Below are positions 43,433-54,767 of a DNA stretch of 64,000 nucleotides, one piece after another. The stretch's first letter is position 1. Each line of letters starts with the position of its first letter. Position numbers and translations under genes: made by a program. The notes under the pieces were generated by a model. It had not been told where the DNA came from. It made no database searches and worked only from the letters and a program-made list of their open reading frames with translations. Source of the stretch: Tetracentron sinense (lineage: Eukaryota; Streptophyta; Magnoliopsida; Trochodendrales; Trochodendraceae); assembly GCA_015143295.1 (NCBI GenBank), contig CM026556.1:17484547-17548546 (forward strand), read 5' to 3'.

Positions 43433-44867
43433 TTCAATGTTTTCTATAATGCAGGAAGTTTTAATGCGTGTAGATATGGCATCAATGATGAAGAATGGGC
43501 ATCTAGTTTGTGGGGAAGAGACATGGGGAATTTTTGTGCGCTGAATACGAAGGGGATAGATGCGTCAGCTGGAGGCTTTGTTAGGGTTAGGCATCGGATT
43601 GGGTCATGGTGACCTTGGCGGATATTGGTTTTGGGTGAATTGTCAGAAAGTTGCTTGGCTTCGCCAAGATCCGAAACCCCGGTTAAGCTCATGGGGAGAC
43701 GAAAGTGTGTACATGTTTTTTCTCTCTCTTGCTTTTGGATCATTTAATCTCTTTTGTATCCGCCGATGTGGGACTAAATTAGGGGCAAAGCCTGTTTTTT
43801 TTTTGGTAAAGGTTTATAGAGCACTCTAACACACACAACTCAAACACACCCTGTGCGTCAAAGCATTTCTTTGATATATATTTGTAATGATTTATATGAT
43901 CGAAGACTCCACTTATAATAATGTCATTTCCATTCAACTGCATGGTACTCCATTGGTTAGAGATAGGGCTGTCAACTATCCGGTTTCTTATCTGTATCTG
44001 GTCCGTATCCGAATTCGTTTAGGCGGATAATTATCTGAATATGTATCTGACGGATCGGATCCGGATATTCAATAAGGTATTCGTTTATAATTGGAGTGGA
44101 TACGGATAGTAGACTATCCGCTCCGCTAAATATCCGAACCGGTTAAGAGTATAACTCATACTTCTTATACCATATATACCCTTCACACTTTTATAAACCT
44201 GTAACAAAAAAATAGATAATGTAGTAAAATTTCAACTTTCGGAGGATGGAATCGTAATTATACAATCCCATATAAAATATCTTCATACCAAACAAGAAAC
44301 CTAACCCGTAAGTAACCCTAACCCTATTTTTCTTTTCGTCTTCGGCCGCAAGCGGTGGCTTTATGCTCCTCTCTTCTAATCTCCTCTACAGATAGGCAAC
44401 CATTGGCATTTCTAAAAGCTTCTATTTCTAAGGGAGTGCTTATCTCTTTATATGGCTAATAAATTGTTGGCAAAAGATTGCTGCAACAATGGACAGAAAC
44501 AATCATCAAATTTTTTTATTTTATTTGGGTGAGTTCTTCCTATTGTTGGTAATGATCACTCTCTTCTCACGACTCTCTCCTTCACCATCTCACCCTCTTC
44601 AACATCTCAAGATCAAGAAAAAACACCCCCCCCCCCCCCCCCCCCCCTCCTCTACAACACGAAAGGTCTCCTGGACGTAGGAAATAAGGGTTTTGTTTTT
44701 TGCCATTAACACTAACAAAGGTTTTTTCTCTTATGAAGTACCCTTGCTAGCTTCATTTATAGTCTCTTTGTTTATTTAGATTTGAATTTTCTTATGCAGA
44801 ATTCTGGATTCTTCATTTCTCTCTCAAACAAACATACTTTTCTTTGGTGGTCTACTTTATTTTTTAG
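43433..44867. other. Unassigned; poly-C tract and low-complexity text
   Basis: It includes a GGCTGTCAACTATCCGG stretch with repeated GGATA/TATCC words (43965-44150), of the kind seen in some non-autonomous elements, and a poly-C run (44627-44647). No gene was recognised. Confidence 0.4.
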
Positions 44868-45300
44868 AGTTGCACCTTCATGCACCATATTGCACTTATG
44901 TTTTTATTTAATATACAACCTTTAACTAATGTTTTTCTAAAATAAAAAGGTAATATTTATTCATATAATGAAAAAAATCCCTCGTTGAACTAATTTTCAC
45001 TATGAATATGCTCTTTGAAATTGCGTCAGATTGCACCCTTGTTGCACTCTTGTGTACCCAATTGCACCTGATGCTTTATTGACTCTATGACATTTATCTA
45101 GTGTTATTCTTATAGTTAATGGAGTATATCAAAAATTCTCTACTTTCAATAGGCTTTTGGGAGTTGCACCCTTGTTGCACCCTCATGTACATTATTGCAC
45201 CTATGGTTTTATTTACTCTATGAATTGTATCTATTAGTTTTCATACAAAATTTGTAAATAAAAATGAATTTTTGCACCTATTGATATTTTTCATGTTTTA
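44868..45300 (+). repeat. GTTGCACC-type repeats upstream of the transposase relic
   Basis: About three diverged copies (near 44868, 45028 and 45163) of a unit with TTGCACCCTTGTTGCACYCT, a second ATTGCACCT and TTTATTTACTCTATG. The same words, in the same orientation, form the satellite downstream of the transposase relic (48290 onward). Confidence 0.6.
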
Positions 45301-45496
45301 TGAGCTACAGATGACAAAGTGGTATGTTTAATGTTTTCCATGTGTTGTTGCAAATCTCATTTACAAAAGGGGCTTAGCATGCAGGACCATCTACGCTCTA
45401 TAACATTGATGAAGATGAAGTTTTGATCATCATGATGAGTCATCTTTCGAGGGTTCGGGACTTGATTTTAATAATGGTATTAAGTGCAAAGATATC

Positions 45497-47826
45497 ATGA
45501 AACTTGATTTTACATCAGAAGATGAGGGTTCTGAGTTTTACAATGCGTATGCTAGGAGCATGGGGTTTAGCATGCGAAAAGATAATGTGGTACGCCTTAG
45601 AGGTGATGTTATTACTTCAAGTCGGTTTGTTTGTTCGAGAAAATGACATAGATTAAAAAAATACTTGGAACTAGATGGCAGAACGCGTAAGCCAAGGCCC
45701 CTGTCTAGATGTGGTTGTAATCATCATTGCTCATAAAGTTGGACAAGATAATTGGACGATGGAAAGTGAAAGATTTTAAAGCCGAGCACAATCATCAATT
45801 TGCACATCCTGCAGAAGTGAATCACTTAAGGTCACACAGAAGAATGGATGAGGTTTAGAAATCCGAAATAGAAGCACTAGTAGGTTCAGGCATAAGGACG
45901 AGACAGGTAATGGATTTAATGTTAAAAAATGCCGGGGGTTACAAGAATTTGGGTTTTACCCAAATGGACATGTATAATCTGGTAAATCGGCAACAAAGGG
46001 AAAAACTTGAAGATGGTGACATGCAATTAGTCATGGAATACATGAAAAATAAAGAAATTACTAATCCAAGGTTGATTTGCAGATAGTCGACTTTTTCATT
46101 ATCAGTGATGGAGACCAATGTCAGTTGGACTATAATGATAGTCGACTTTTTCACATATTTTGGGTAGATAGCCAATGTCAGTTGGACTATGAGGCCTTTG
46201 GCGATGTTGTTACCTTTGACTCAACGTATCGAACTAATCGGTATGATATGCCTTTTGTTGCTTTCGTCGGGTTGAACCATCATCGCAACAGTTGTTTGTT
46301 TGGATGCGCATTATTGTCTAATGAGACTATTGATTCATTTTGTTGGGTATTCAAGTCCTTCTTGACAGCAATGAATGTTAAAGAGCCCATATCCATTATC
46401 AGTGATGGAGACCATGCGATGTGCAATGCAATTACGGAAATTTTTCCTCAGACGCGCCATCAATTGGCTCAGTGGCATTTGAAGCGGAATGTGTTATCCA
46501 ACATCCTCAAAAATGGGTTCTTGAAGGATTTTGTAGAGTGCATGAAACCTGGGGAGACACCTGAAGAGTGGGAGGAATCAAGGGTTGCCCTCCTTGAAAG
46601 CCACGGTCCACAAAACAACACATGGGCAAAGAGATTGTACAGGACAAAAGATTTATGGGCGAAACCTTACCTTCAAGGCCACTACTTTGCTGGGATGTGA
46701 TCTACACAACGCTTAGAAAGCATGAATGTTGTATTTCGAAAGGTTTTTGATCGTCACACGTTGTTGTTCCAATTTATTGAGTTGTTTGATAAAGCCATTA
46801 GACGGATGCGAGAGGCAGTGGCACGCGAGGATTGTATTACAAATCAGAGCGCACTAGTTATCCTTAGCAACATGGAATACTTAGGGTGCCACACGTCACA
46901 AATTTACACGAGCAATATGTTCAAGGTTGTGCAACAGGAGTTGCCAAATGAGGGGAAGAATGTGATTGCGGTAGTTGAGGAATTCAGTGGTAATGCTAGA
47001 TACATTGTCTCAGTATATGAACACGCTAGATGAGATATCATGTTGAATTTAAAAGGACAGAACAAATCTTGAAGTCCACATGCTCGTTGTTTGAGACGGC
47101 ATGGATCCCTTATAGCCATATTATGACAATAATAAAGGTGGAGCACTTGACAAAGTTACCTAACTCCATTATCATGACACGTTGGACAAAGATGGCGAAA
47201 GGGGGCATCTCTTCTAACGGCGGTGATATGTATAGAGCACCAGATCCCCCCAAGACAATTCGCCATCAAAACTAGTAAACGCTTGCAACCGCCTTTCTCT
47301 TATTGCTGCAGAAAGTGAGGAATCATACATTAAAACGATGTGCGTCATAAGTCAACAAATGAAGAGAGTGTGTATCAATGAAGATGTAAGTGAAGAGAAT
47401 GAGGATTGTGAATCTCCGATTGATAAGAATGTTGATGCTATCAGGGATCCTATAAGGGTACAGACAAATGGACAACCGTCTAAGAGGTTGAAGTCTCATT
47501 TGGAGAAGAATAAAAGGAGGTGCAGCCTATGCCGAAAAGAAGGCCATACTCGACCAAGGTGTCCTAACAAAGGTGATTATATCAAATATGATGTTTTGCA
47601 AGAAGAGCCAGTTGTAGACCCTATTTTGGAGCCCACTCGGGTGCGTAACAGTGACCAAGTTTCACCACCGCTTCCCACATACAATACGTCGCCTATTCCA
47701 CCACAATATGGAGCACATCACCCTTACATGTACCCACATGGTACTCCGTTAGTTCCACCACCATTTGCGTCATTGGGTCCCTTTTCCTATTACATGTACC
47801 CGACATACTGGTCGAAGCCCCTATAA
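45497..47826 (+). pseudogene. FAR1/FHY3-type (MULE-derived) transposase pseudogene
   Basis: Domains in order: a FAR1 DNA-binding region (45497-45960: FTSEDEGSEFYNAYA, FVCSRK, RPLSRCGCN, FKAEHNHQFAHP); the MULE transposase domain (46180-46690: FGDVVTFDSTYRTN, MPFVAFVGLNHH, SIISDGDHAMCNAI, RHQLAQWHLKRN); a SWIM-like region (47030-47200: CSLFETAWIPYSHIM, where Tyr replaces the second expected Cys); and a C-terminal CX2CX4HX4C knuckle (CSLCRKEGHTRPRC) followed by a Pro/Tyr tail. It has stops (near 45644, 45733, 45856, 46083, 46698, 47031), at least two frame changes, and a local duplication around 46085-46190. The proteins are either Jittery-like transposases or their domesticated light-signalling relatives; this copy is dead. 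Confidence 0.85.
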
Positions 47827-47837
47827 GCAATGATAGT

Positions 47838-48020
47838 AAACATTTTGTTGTTATTTTGAACATATGATAATCAAAGAGTATTTCACTATTTTGTTATTTT
47901 GGAGAAAAACATTTTGTTGTTATTTTCAACATATGACAATCAAATAACATTTTGTTATTTTGGATAATAACATTTTGTTGCTATTTTGAATATATGATAA
48001 TCAAAGAACATTTTTATGAA
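47838..48020 (+). repeat. AT-rich tandem repeat, about 65 bp x 3
   Basis: Three copies of AACATTTTGTTGTTATTTTG then AACATATGATAATCAAA, directly after the transposase relic's stop codon. Confidence 0.85.
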
Positions 48021-48289
48021 TTGGACTAGAACATTTCATTGTCATTTTGCATTCATGCTTTGTTTTTACTCTATGGACATTATAAAAGTGTTTCATTAAA
48101 AAAAAATGGAATATTTTATTGTGTAATGGAAGGTAGAACAACTTGGGAGGAAAAAAAATGAAAAAATTGGAAGCTTTTATTTACTCCATGGACTCTATAA
48201 TAGTGTTTGATGAGAAAAAATAGGCACATTTCATATTGGAAAAGAAGGGTGAACCCCTTCGGTCAACTTTGGTCTGTTTCCGGTCCTTA

Positions 48290-49716
48290 GGGTTATTTGG
48301 AGTTGCACCTTAGTTGCACCATTATTTAAAAAATTGTACCCAAGCATGTTTTTACTCCAAGGGATACATAAATTGCTTCAATAAAAAATATGACCACATT
48401 TTTATAGAAGAAGTGAAGTTTGAATCACTTAAGTCCACTTTGATTTGTTTCCGGGTTCTCATGGCTATTTGGAGTTGTTCCATAGTTGAGTTGCATCCTT
48501 ATTTAAAAAGTTGCACCGAAATATTTTTTTACTCTAAGGGATTCATAAAAGTGTTTCATAAAAAAAAATGGACATATTTTTATTGAAGAAATGAAATTTG
48601 AATCCCCTTGGATCAATTTTAGTCTGTTTACAGGTTCTCAGAGCTATTTGGAGTTGCACCTTAGTTGCACCCTTATTTAAAAAGTCGCACCCATACATTT
48701 TTTTACTTCAAGTGACAAATAGAAGCGTTTCGTAAAAAAAAATTGATACATTTTTATAGAATAAGTGAAGGTCGAACCCTTTCGATCAACTTTGATCTGT
48801 TTCTGGTTGTGAAGGTTATTTAGAATTACACCTTAGGCACACCCTCATTTAAAAAGTCTTGCTCAAGTATTTTTTTTACTCCTAGGGCTATATAGAAGCA
48901 TTTCATTAAAAAAAATTGACATATTTTTATAGAAGAAGTGAAGGTCGAACCTTTTCGGTCAACTTTGATCTGTTTTTGGGTCTTAAAGGCTATTTACAGT
49001 TGCACCTTAGGCGCACCCTGATTTAAAAAGTCGCACCCAAGCATTTTTTTACTCCAAGGGCTATATAGAAGCGTTTCATAAAAAAATTGACATATTTTTA
49101 TAGAAGAAGTGAAAGTCAAACCTCTTAGGTCCACTTTGGACTATTTTCGGGATCTCAAGGGTAATTTGAGTTGCACCTTAGTTGCATCCTCATTTAAAAA
49201 GTTGCACCCATACATTTTTTTACTTCAAGTGACAAATAGAAGAGTTTTGTAAAAAAAAATTGACACATTTTTATAGAAAAAGTGAAGGTCGAACCTTTTC
49301 GATCAACTTTGATCTGTTTTCGGGTCATGAAGGCTATATAGAGTTGCACCTTTGGCGCACCCTCATTTAAAAAGTAGCACCCAAACATTTTTTTACCCCA
49401 AGGGCTACATAAAAGTGTTTAATGAAAAAAAATGGGCACATTTTTATAGAAGAAGTGAAGTTTGAACCCCTTGGATCCATTTTATTATGTTTTTGGGTCA
49501 TCAGGGCTATTTGGAGTTTCACCTTAGTTGCACACTCATTAAAAAAATCGCACCCATATATTTTTTTACTTCGAGTGACAAATATAATCGTTTGTAAAAA
49601 AAAATTGACACATTTTTATTGAAAAAGTGAAGGTCAAATCTTTTCGATCAACTTTGATCTGTTCCGAGTCCTGAAGGCTATTTAGAGTTGCACCTTAGGC
49701 GCACCCTTATTTGAAA
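48290..49716 (+). repeat. Satellite array, monomer about 173 bp (left part)
   Basis: About eight head-to-tail monomers. Repeat marks (AGTYGCACCCA) fall near 48335, 48512, 48685, 48857, 49031, 49201, 49375 and 49549, spacing 170-177 bp. Each monomer has GTTGCACCTTAG, ATTTAAAAAGTCGCACCCA, TTTTTTTACTYCAAG and TTTTTATAGAAGAAGTGAAG. Two monomer types partly alternate: CTTCAAGTGACAAATAG and CTCCAAGGGCTATATAG. Confidence 0.9.
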
Positions 49717-52430
49717 TGTCAAGACCCAAAATCCCCCCTAGGAGTTAGGAGACTTTTGGCTCAAGACTGCCATATCATACCATCCCGTCATGACACATAA
49801 GACATACATATCATCCTGTAAGGGCATACAAGGCATGCTAAAAGACGAACCTAAAAATTTCTCAATCACTTAACTGTATTCCAAGTGCGTACAAGTGCGA
49901 CAAATCATAGTGGACATACCCACTTAGTTAAATAAACATGTCTCTCCCTCTCATCACTCAAAGCAGTAATAATAGAATCGCTTGCCAAGACCCTTATCTT
50001 CACATGATGACCCAACCAGGATTCTCTTCCACTTACTCTTTTTCAACCCATAGCTCTTGCCAAATAGACCTGCTGAGAAAAAATGTACGGCTGAACATGG
50101 AATACTCAACGTATACAAACTACAAAGGGACAATGTTATAAAACATTAACATGACATATAGTGTACAATTCATCATATAATATACAACATCAGAGTGCGG
50201 AAACCAAAATGAATTAACAAGTGTATATATAGAATCATAACATATTTCAATATCTTATGAGTTCTTTATGAATCTTATGAGTCTTGTGGGTTCCTTATTA
50301 GTCTTATTCGTCTTATGAGCTTTTGCGTAAAAACATAAATCTTAGGTCTTACGAGAATCAATAGCTTATGGGTTCTTATGAGTTCTTTGAGTTCTTAGAA
50401 TTCCTTAGAGCTTATAATCCATAGAGACTTAGAGCACTTAGAGACTTTGAGATTCACTTATGAGCTTATGAGATCCTTATGAGCATAGAGAATGATCTTA
50501 GACTTATGAGATCCTTAGAGCTTGAGTAACCGATCTTAGAAACTAACCCAAAGTTTGACCTTGTCAATTACCAACCCAAAGTTTGGCAATGCTTGTGAAC
50601 TTGTGAGATTTGCTTTACAAAACCTTGCTTATGAACTTTTAGAAAACACATTTTTCTTGTGAGAAATCATCGGATACATGTGAGCATCATAGAGATCATG
50701 GAAAGCTTTTAAACATTTAGTCATATGCATAGCATGGAGTACGTATTAGCCTAGAGTACTTGTGAGCATTATGGTATAGTAGAAAGCATTTAAACACCCA
50801 ACATATGCATAATAGACTGATTAGCCTCATGGTATACTTAGAAAGCGTTTAAATATGGAATCACATTCATGGGAGTAAGTGTGAGCATCATAGTATTCAT
50901 AGTGAGTATTGAAAACATCGAAATAAATCATGGAATTTCATTCATGTAGTTATCATAGTGTGCACGTGGTCTACTTAGCCTATTTCATCAAAACCATCCA
51001 TTCCCATATTCTCATTTATACAAAAACTGTATTATGCAAACATGGTAGGCAAGAAAACCCATTAAACTCATGGAAATCCCAATTTCATTTCGGTTGCTTC
51101 AATAGTATACACATATAAGGCACTATGCCTTAGTTTCAATAAATACTAAGCATTAATGAATTAGAACATGAGAAGAGTTAGTAGGTTGTATCTACTTCAT
51201 TTCATCTAAATAACATACTTTTCATCTTACTTTAAATACGTTTCATTAAAACTATGTATTTTTCATAAAAACTCAAGCCTTTGATTATACTTGATCTTAA
51301 TGAATCATAACATTGCTAATTAGTAGATTGTTCTACCTTTCCTAGATCAATCTCTTGATCTAACTCGCTTGAGAATGCACCGAGGAAGACACCTTAACAG
51401 AGAAATGATCTTCTCTTTTGGTTCACAACTCAAGCCCACACCCAAGCTATGAACAATCCAAGAAGAACCAACCTTCTCTTCTTCTTCCTTTTTCAAAACT
51501 CTTCTCCAACTCTCTCTAGGGTTTTGAAACCCTTATGCACGAAATGTGGGTATAAGGGTTTGGGCGTTGCCAAAACCCCAAATCACCCTTAAAATATCTC
51601 TGGGAGTCGGCCATAGCACAAATGAATAGGTGACCGGTCACAAATCCGGTTGACCGGATTGGTCCTCATTTGTCCCGTTTTTCCCGCCTTAGTATTTCGG
51701 CCATAACTTTTGACTCGCTTATCCGATTTTGACGATTCAACTTGCGTTGGATTCTTCTTTAAAAGGGGAACAACTTTTATGTTTTGTATAAAACCTAATT
51801 TTGAGTTCTAAATAGTCTAAATGAGCCCACAAGTGGATTGGTCCAAAATGACTGCTGATTTGACAGCAGACCACCTTTTAGAAACCTCACAATTGACATA
51901 CCTTACACTCAAAATCTGAGAAAATTCAAAGCATGAACCTTAAAGAGGGTTTGAATATATTCCTAATGGCTTAAAAATCACTCGATTCCGATAAGAGGAG
52001 ACCAAACTAGAGCTTCCACAAGTTGAGGGAATGTAAAGACTTCCCTCATTCTCGACACTTAGAGTATGTTATACCCTTATTTCTTCATTCCAACCATCCA
52101 ACAACAATACTTAACCTAATTTAAACTATTATTATCATGTCTTATGAACCATATTACATAAATGACCCCCGGCCTTTACAAGACTTGTGCCCATGACACT
52201 ATTAACAACCTTGAGAAATGGGTTCCTGGGTTCTACATTCACACTTAGGGTATTTTATACCCTAGATAATTGAGTATTATCGTACTCTTGTTTTAAGACT
52301 CAACATACACATATAAAACCCTCACTTCACTTTTTCCAATATCAAGAACACATGAGGCCTTAGGCCTTTACACGCACTGTACACTACCACTATTCATATG
52401 AACAATGTCCTCGAATTCCGGGGTTCTACA
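49717..52430 (-). mobile_element. S2: solo LTR inserted in the satellite, 2714 bp
   Basis: Minus strand: TGTAGAACCCCGGAATTCG at one end and GGGGGATTTTGGGTCTTGACA at the other. It is flanked by TGAAA (49712-49716) and TAAAA (52431-52435); the satellite consensus at that point is TAAAA, so this is a 5-bp duplication with one later change. It shares the conserved LTR core at 51704-51757 and the MSAG-frame region near 50020-50065 in decayed form. Its cassette holds ACCGGTCA/ACCGGATT words (51625-51665). Confidence 0.85.
50020..50065 (-). pseudogene. Decayed LTR reading frame (S2)
   Basis: The minus-strand text reads LWVEKE, stop, VEEN. This is the PWVEEEYVEE core with the Tyr codon changed to TAA (50033-50035). 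It sits at the same LTR position, 3' of the GTATTCCATGTTCAGCCG landmark. Confidence 0.55.
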
Positions 52431-54209
52431 TAAAAAGTTGTACCCAAGCATTTTTTTTTACTCCAAGGGCTATATAGAAGCGTTTCATAAAAAAAAAATG
52501 GACATATTTTTATAGAAGAAGTGAAAGTCGAACCTCTTGGGTCCACTTTGGACTATTTTCGGGACCTCAGGGGTAATTTGAGTTGCACCCTTATTTAAAA
52601 AGTCACACCCATACATTTTTTTTTTTTACTTCAAGTGATAAATAGAAGCATTTCGTAAAAAAAATTTGACAAATTTTTATAGAAGAAGTGAAGGTCGTAC
52701 CTTTTCGATCAACTTTGATTTGTTTTCGGGTCCTTAAGGCTATATAGAGTTGTACCTTAGGCGTACCCTCATCTAAAAAGTAGCACCCAATCATTTTTTA
52801 CTCCAAGGGCTACATAAAAGTGTTTCATCAAAAAATATGGGCACATTTTTATAGAAGAAGTGAAGTTTGAGCCACTTGGATCCATTTTACTCTGTTTCTG
52901 GGTCATTAGGGCTATTTGGAGTTGCACATTAGTTGCACCCTCATTTAAAAAGTCGCACCCATATATTTTTTTACTTCAAGTGACAAATAGAAGTGTTTCG
53001 TAAAAAAAAATTGACATATTTTTAGAGAAAAAGTGAAGGTCGAACCCTTTCGATCAACTTTGATCAGGTTCGGGTCCTGAAGGCTATTTAGAGTTGCACC
53101 TTAGTCGCACCTAAATTTGTTTTTTTTACTCTAAGGGCTATATAGAAGCGTTTCATAAAAAAAAAAGGACATATTTTTATAAAAGATGTGAAAGTCGAAC
53201 CCCTTGTGTCCACTTTGGACTATTTTCGGGACCTCAGGGGTAATTTGATTTGCACCCATCCTCATTTAATAAGTCGCATTCAATCATTTTTTCACTTCAA
53301 GTGACAAATAGAAGAGTTTCGTAACCATTTCAGTCAACTTTGATATGTTTTCGAGTCCTGAAGGCTATATAGAATGGTACATTAGGCGCACCCTAATTTA
53401 AAAAGTAGCACCTAAGCATTTTTTTACTACAAGAGATACATAAAAGCGTTTCACAAAAAAAATGGACATTCTTATAGAAGAAGTGAAGTTTGATCCCCCT
53501 TGGATTAATTTTAATCTGTTTACGGGTTCTTAGAGCTATTTGGAGTTACACCCTCATTTAAAAAATTGCACTCGTACATTTTTTTACTTCAAGTGAAAAA
53601 TAGAAGCGTTTCATAAAAAAAATTTACACATTTTTATAGAAGAAGTGAAGGTCGAACCCTTTTGTTCAACTTTGATCTGTTTCGGGTCCTGAAGGCTATA
53701 TAGAGTTGCACCTTAGGCGCACCCTCATTTAAAAAATAGCACCCAAGCATTTTTTTACTCCAAATGCTACATAAAAGTGTTTCATCAAAAAATATGGACA
53801 CATTTTTATAGAAGAAGTGAAGTTTAAACCCCTTGGATCCATTTTACTCTGTTTCTAGGTCATCAGGGCTATTTGGAGTTGCACCTTAGTTGCACATTCG
53901 TTTAAAAAGTCGCACTCATACATTTTTTTTACTTCAAGTGACAAATAGAAGCGTTTCGTAAAAAAAAAATTGACACATTTTTATCGAAGAAGTGAAGGTC
54001 GAACTCTTTCAATCAACTTTGATCTGTTTCTGGTCCTGAAGGCTATTTAGAGTTGCACCTTTATTTAAAAAGTCACACCCAAGCATTTTTTTACTCCAAA
54101 GACTATATAGAAGCGTTTCATAAACAAATAGGACATATTTTTATAAAAGAAGTGAAAGTCGAACCTCTGGGGTCCACTTTGGACTATTTTCGGGACCTCA
54201 GAGGTAATT
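52431..54209 (+). repeat. Satellite array, monomer about 173 bp (right part)
   Basis: It continues the 48290 array after S2, about ten more monomers with the same two alternating types; CTTCAAGTGA marks near 52628, 52976, 53297, 53590 and 53931 are 293-348 bp apart, about two monomers each. It ends where LTR fragment A begins. Confidence 0.9.
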
Positions 54210-54767
54210 TGTATCGCGCCCCAAAATACCCCTAAGAGTTAGGGATACTTTAGTTCGGACCATCGTATCATACATCCCGTATGACACATAAGACATACAT
54301 ACTTACCATCTTGTCAGAGTACACAAGTTATAAAATATAGCAGAAACAATTTGTCATAAAATACTGCTATCGTTCGGTTCAAGTCTGAACCGACAGAACA
54401 CGTCCAAAATATGAAGTATAGAGTGGACTAGTCCTACTCTCAGCATACACAACATAGCAGTATGATCTCTTTAATTCTCTCAACAGAAATCAAAATCTGG
54501 CCGCCTATCCAGCGATCCATCATCTTGGTAGTGGTCCATAGAGGGCTCCGGATCATAGTATTCTTTCTCTATCTAAGGCTCCATACTACAAACGTCAAAT
54601 GGAACGCGTGCACCTGCCAAAATCAATAATTGGTTGAGCATGGAATACTCAGTGATATACAAACTACTAACTAATAGTGAATAATATCATGAACATGCAT
54701 AAGCTTAAAGAATAACATTCGTGAAAGAAGTTACCAAAACCTTTTTCTTAACAGTATTCGCGTGAAA
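54210..54767 (-). mobile_element. A: LTR fragment interrupted by element B
   Basis: It starts TGTATCGCGCCCC on the plus strand, the complement of an LTR 3' end close to T1's (GGGGTATTTTGGGGCGTGACA). It continues about 560 bp and is cut at 54767 where B begins. The rest of its LTR is not in the window. It retains the GAGTATTCCATGCTCA landmark and a stop-broken reading frame. Confidence 0.75.
54480..54620 (-). pseudogene. Decayed LTR reading frame (A)
   Basis: The frame runs in register with T1's: VPFDVC, EP, then TAG where the others have Trp (54573-54575), then IEKEYYDPEPSM, DDGSLD and DFDFC before TGA. The start MS is lost (TTGGCAGG replaces TCGGCAGG, no ATG). Only one stop in about 45 codons suggests that loss of the frame was recent relative to the divergence of the LTR. 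Confidence 0.55.
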
